DNA of 5,919 nt from Candidatus Poribacteria bacterium (GTDB lineage: Bacteria > Poribacteria > DTPJ01 > WJIO01): contig WJIO01000043.1 in assembly GCA_014730235.1 (NCBI GenBank), positions 1 to 5,919 of the forward strand. The letters run 5' to 3'. The notes under the pieces were generated by a model. That model worked only from the letters and a program-made list of their open reading frames with translations. It was not told the origin of the DNA and made no database searches. Made by a program: the position numbers and the translations under genes. Shown here in pieces: positions 5,810-5,919 of the stretch. The stretch's first letter is position 1; every line of letters begins with the position of its first letter.

Positions 5810-5919
5810 ATTTTGTAATTTACCATCATTATAAAGGTATTTTCTAAACACATTTTTCATTTTTTAATGTATCATGCTGGCATTAACAAAACTATTGACA
5901 CACTTCACTGGCTTAATTC

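Larger units (their letters stand above)
5532..5919. other. 388-bp non-coding region upstream of the operon
   Basis: From the operon outward it contains the leader (5532-5627), the promoter (5634-5662), an AT-rich stretch (5663-5730), the palindromic repeat (5731-5809) and further AT-rich DNA to the window edge. Beyond the repeat I see only isolated promoter-like hexamers: TATAAT on the minus strand at 5833-5828 without a matching -35, and TTGACA on the plus strand at 5895-5900 whose -10 would fall outside the window. There is no tRNA, riboswitch or credible ORF. Confidence 0.6.

Noticed and set aside
5828-5856. Minus-strand TATAAT as a second promoter
   Set aside because: No acceptable -35 box at 16-18 bp, and the stable palindrome would sit in its leader. 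The promoter at 5634-5662 is much better.
5669-5860. 63-aa minus-strand ORF across the palindromic repeat
   Set aside because: It is the read-through of the repeat (FLRKQESR...ISAFAGMT signature). It has no Shine-Dalgarno and AT-rich flanks, and is a known false-gene pattern.
5895-5919. Plus-strand TTGACA near the right edge as an outward promoter
   Set aside because: The -10 would fall outside the window, so it cannot be assessed.

Overview
The window holds a compact four-gene operon, all on the minus strand, with insertion-sequence debris at its downstream end and a mobile palindromic repeat upstream of its promoter. In transcription order the genes are: an exported protein of unknown function (5531-4932), a uroporphyrinogen-decarboxylase/MtaA-superfamily protein (4900-3788), a glycyl radical enzyme (GRE, 3655-1349) and its dedicated radical SAM activating enzyme (1332-430). 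A good sigma70-type promoter with an extended -10 (5634-5662) precedes the first gene. Gene spacings are 31, 132 and 16 nt, and each gene has its own Shine-Dalgarno sequence.

Glycyl radical enzymes are destroyed by oxygen, so the host is an anaerobe or has an anaerobic phase. The palindromic repeat belongs to a type (peptide signatures FLRKQESR and ISAFAGMT in its shadow frames) common in Desulfobacterota and some other Gram-negative genomes. Together with the IS relics, this suggests an uncultured or environmental Gram-negative anaerobe, possibly a sulfate reducer. That placement is an inference; no 16S rRNA or other phylogenetic marker is present.

Region by region: 1-108 (+) is the C-terminal end of a probable DDE transposase. 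It abuts an IS256-type transposase relic on the minus strand (304 down to about 137) whose left end probably lies near 393. Positions 430-1332 encode the GRE activase, 1349-3655 the GRE, 3656-3787 an untranslated spacer, 3788-4900 the UroD/MtaA-like protein, and 4932-5531 the exported protein. Positions 5532-5919 are non-coding and hold the leader, the promoter, the palindromic repeat and AT-rich DNA.

The interesting part is the combination. The GRE keeps the thiyl Cys and the Cys-x-Glu pair of the lyase, dehydratase and decarboxylase types. However, its active-site loop (GCWEV instead of the common GCVEP) and its radical loop (MGGWC instead of the common V[AS]GY) do not match any characterised GRE that I can recall. 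Its neighbour resembles methylcobamide:CoM methyltransferases but lacks the third zinc-ligand Cys, and no corrinoid protein is present. The simplest reading is an uncharacterised anaerobic pathway in which a GRE cleaves, decarboxylates or rearranges a small molecule and the UroD-fold protein handles a one-carbon or carboxylated group before or after it. The substrate cannot be named from this sequence.
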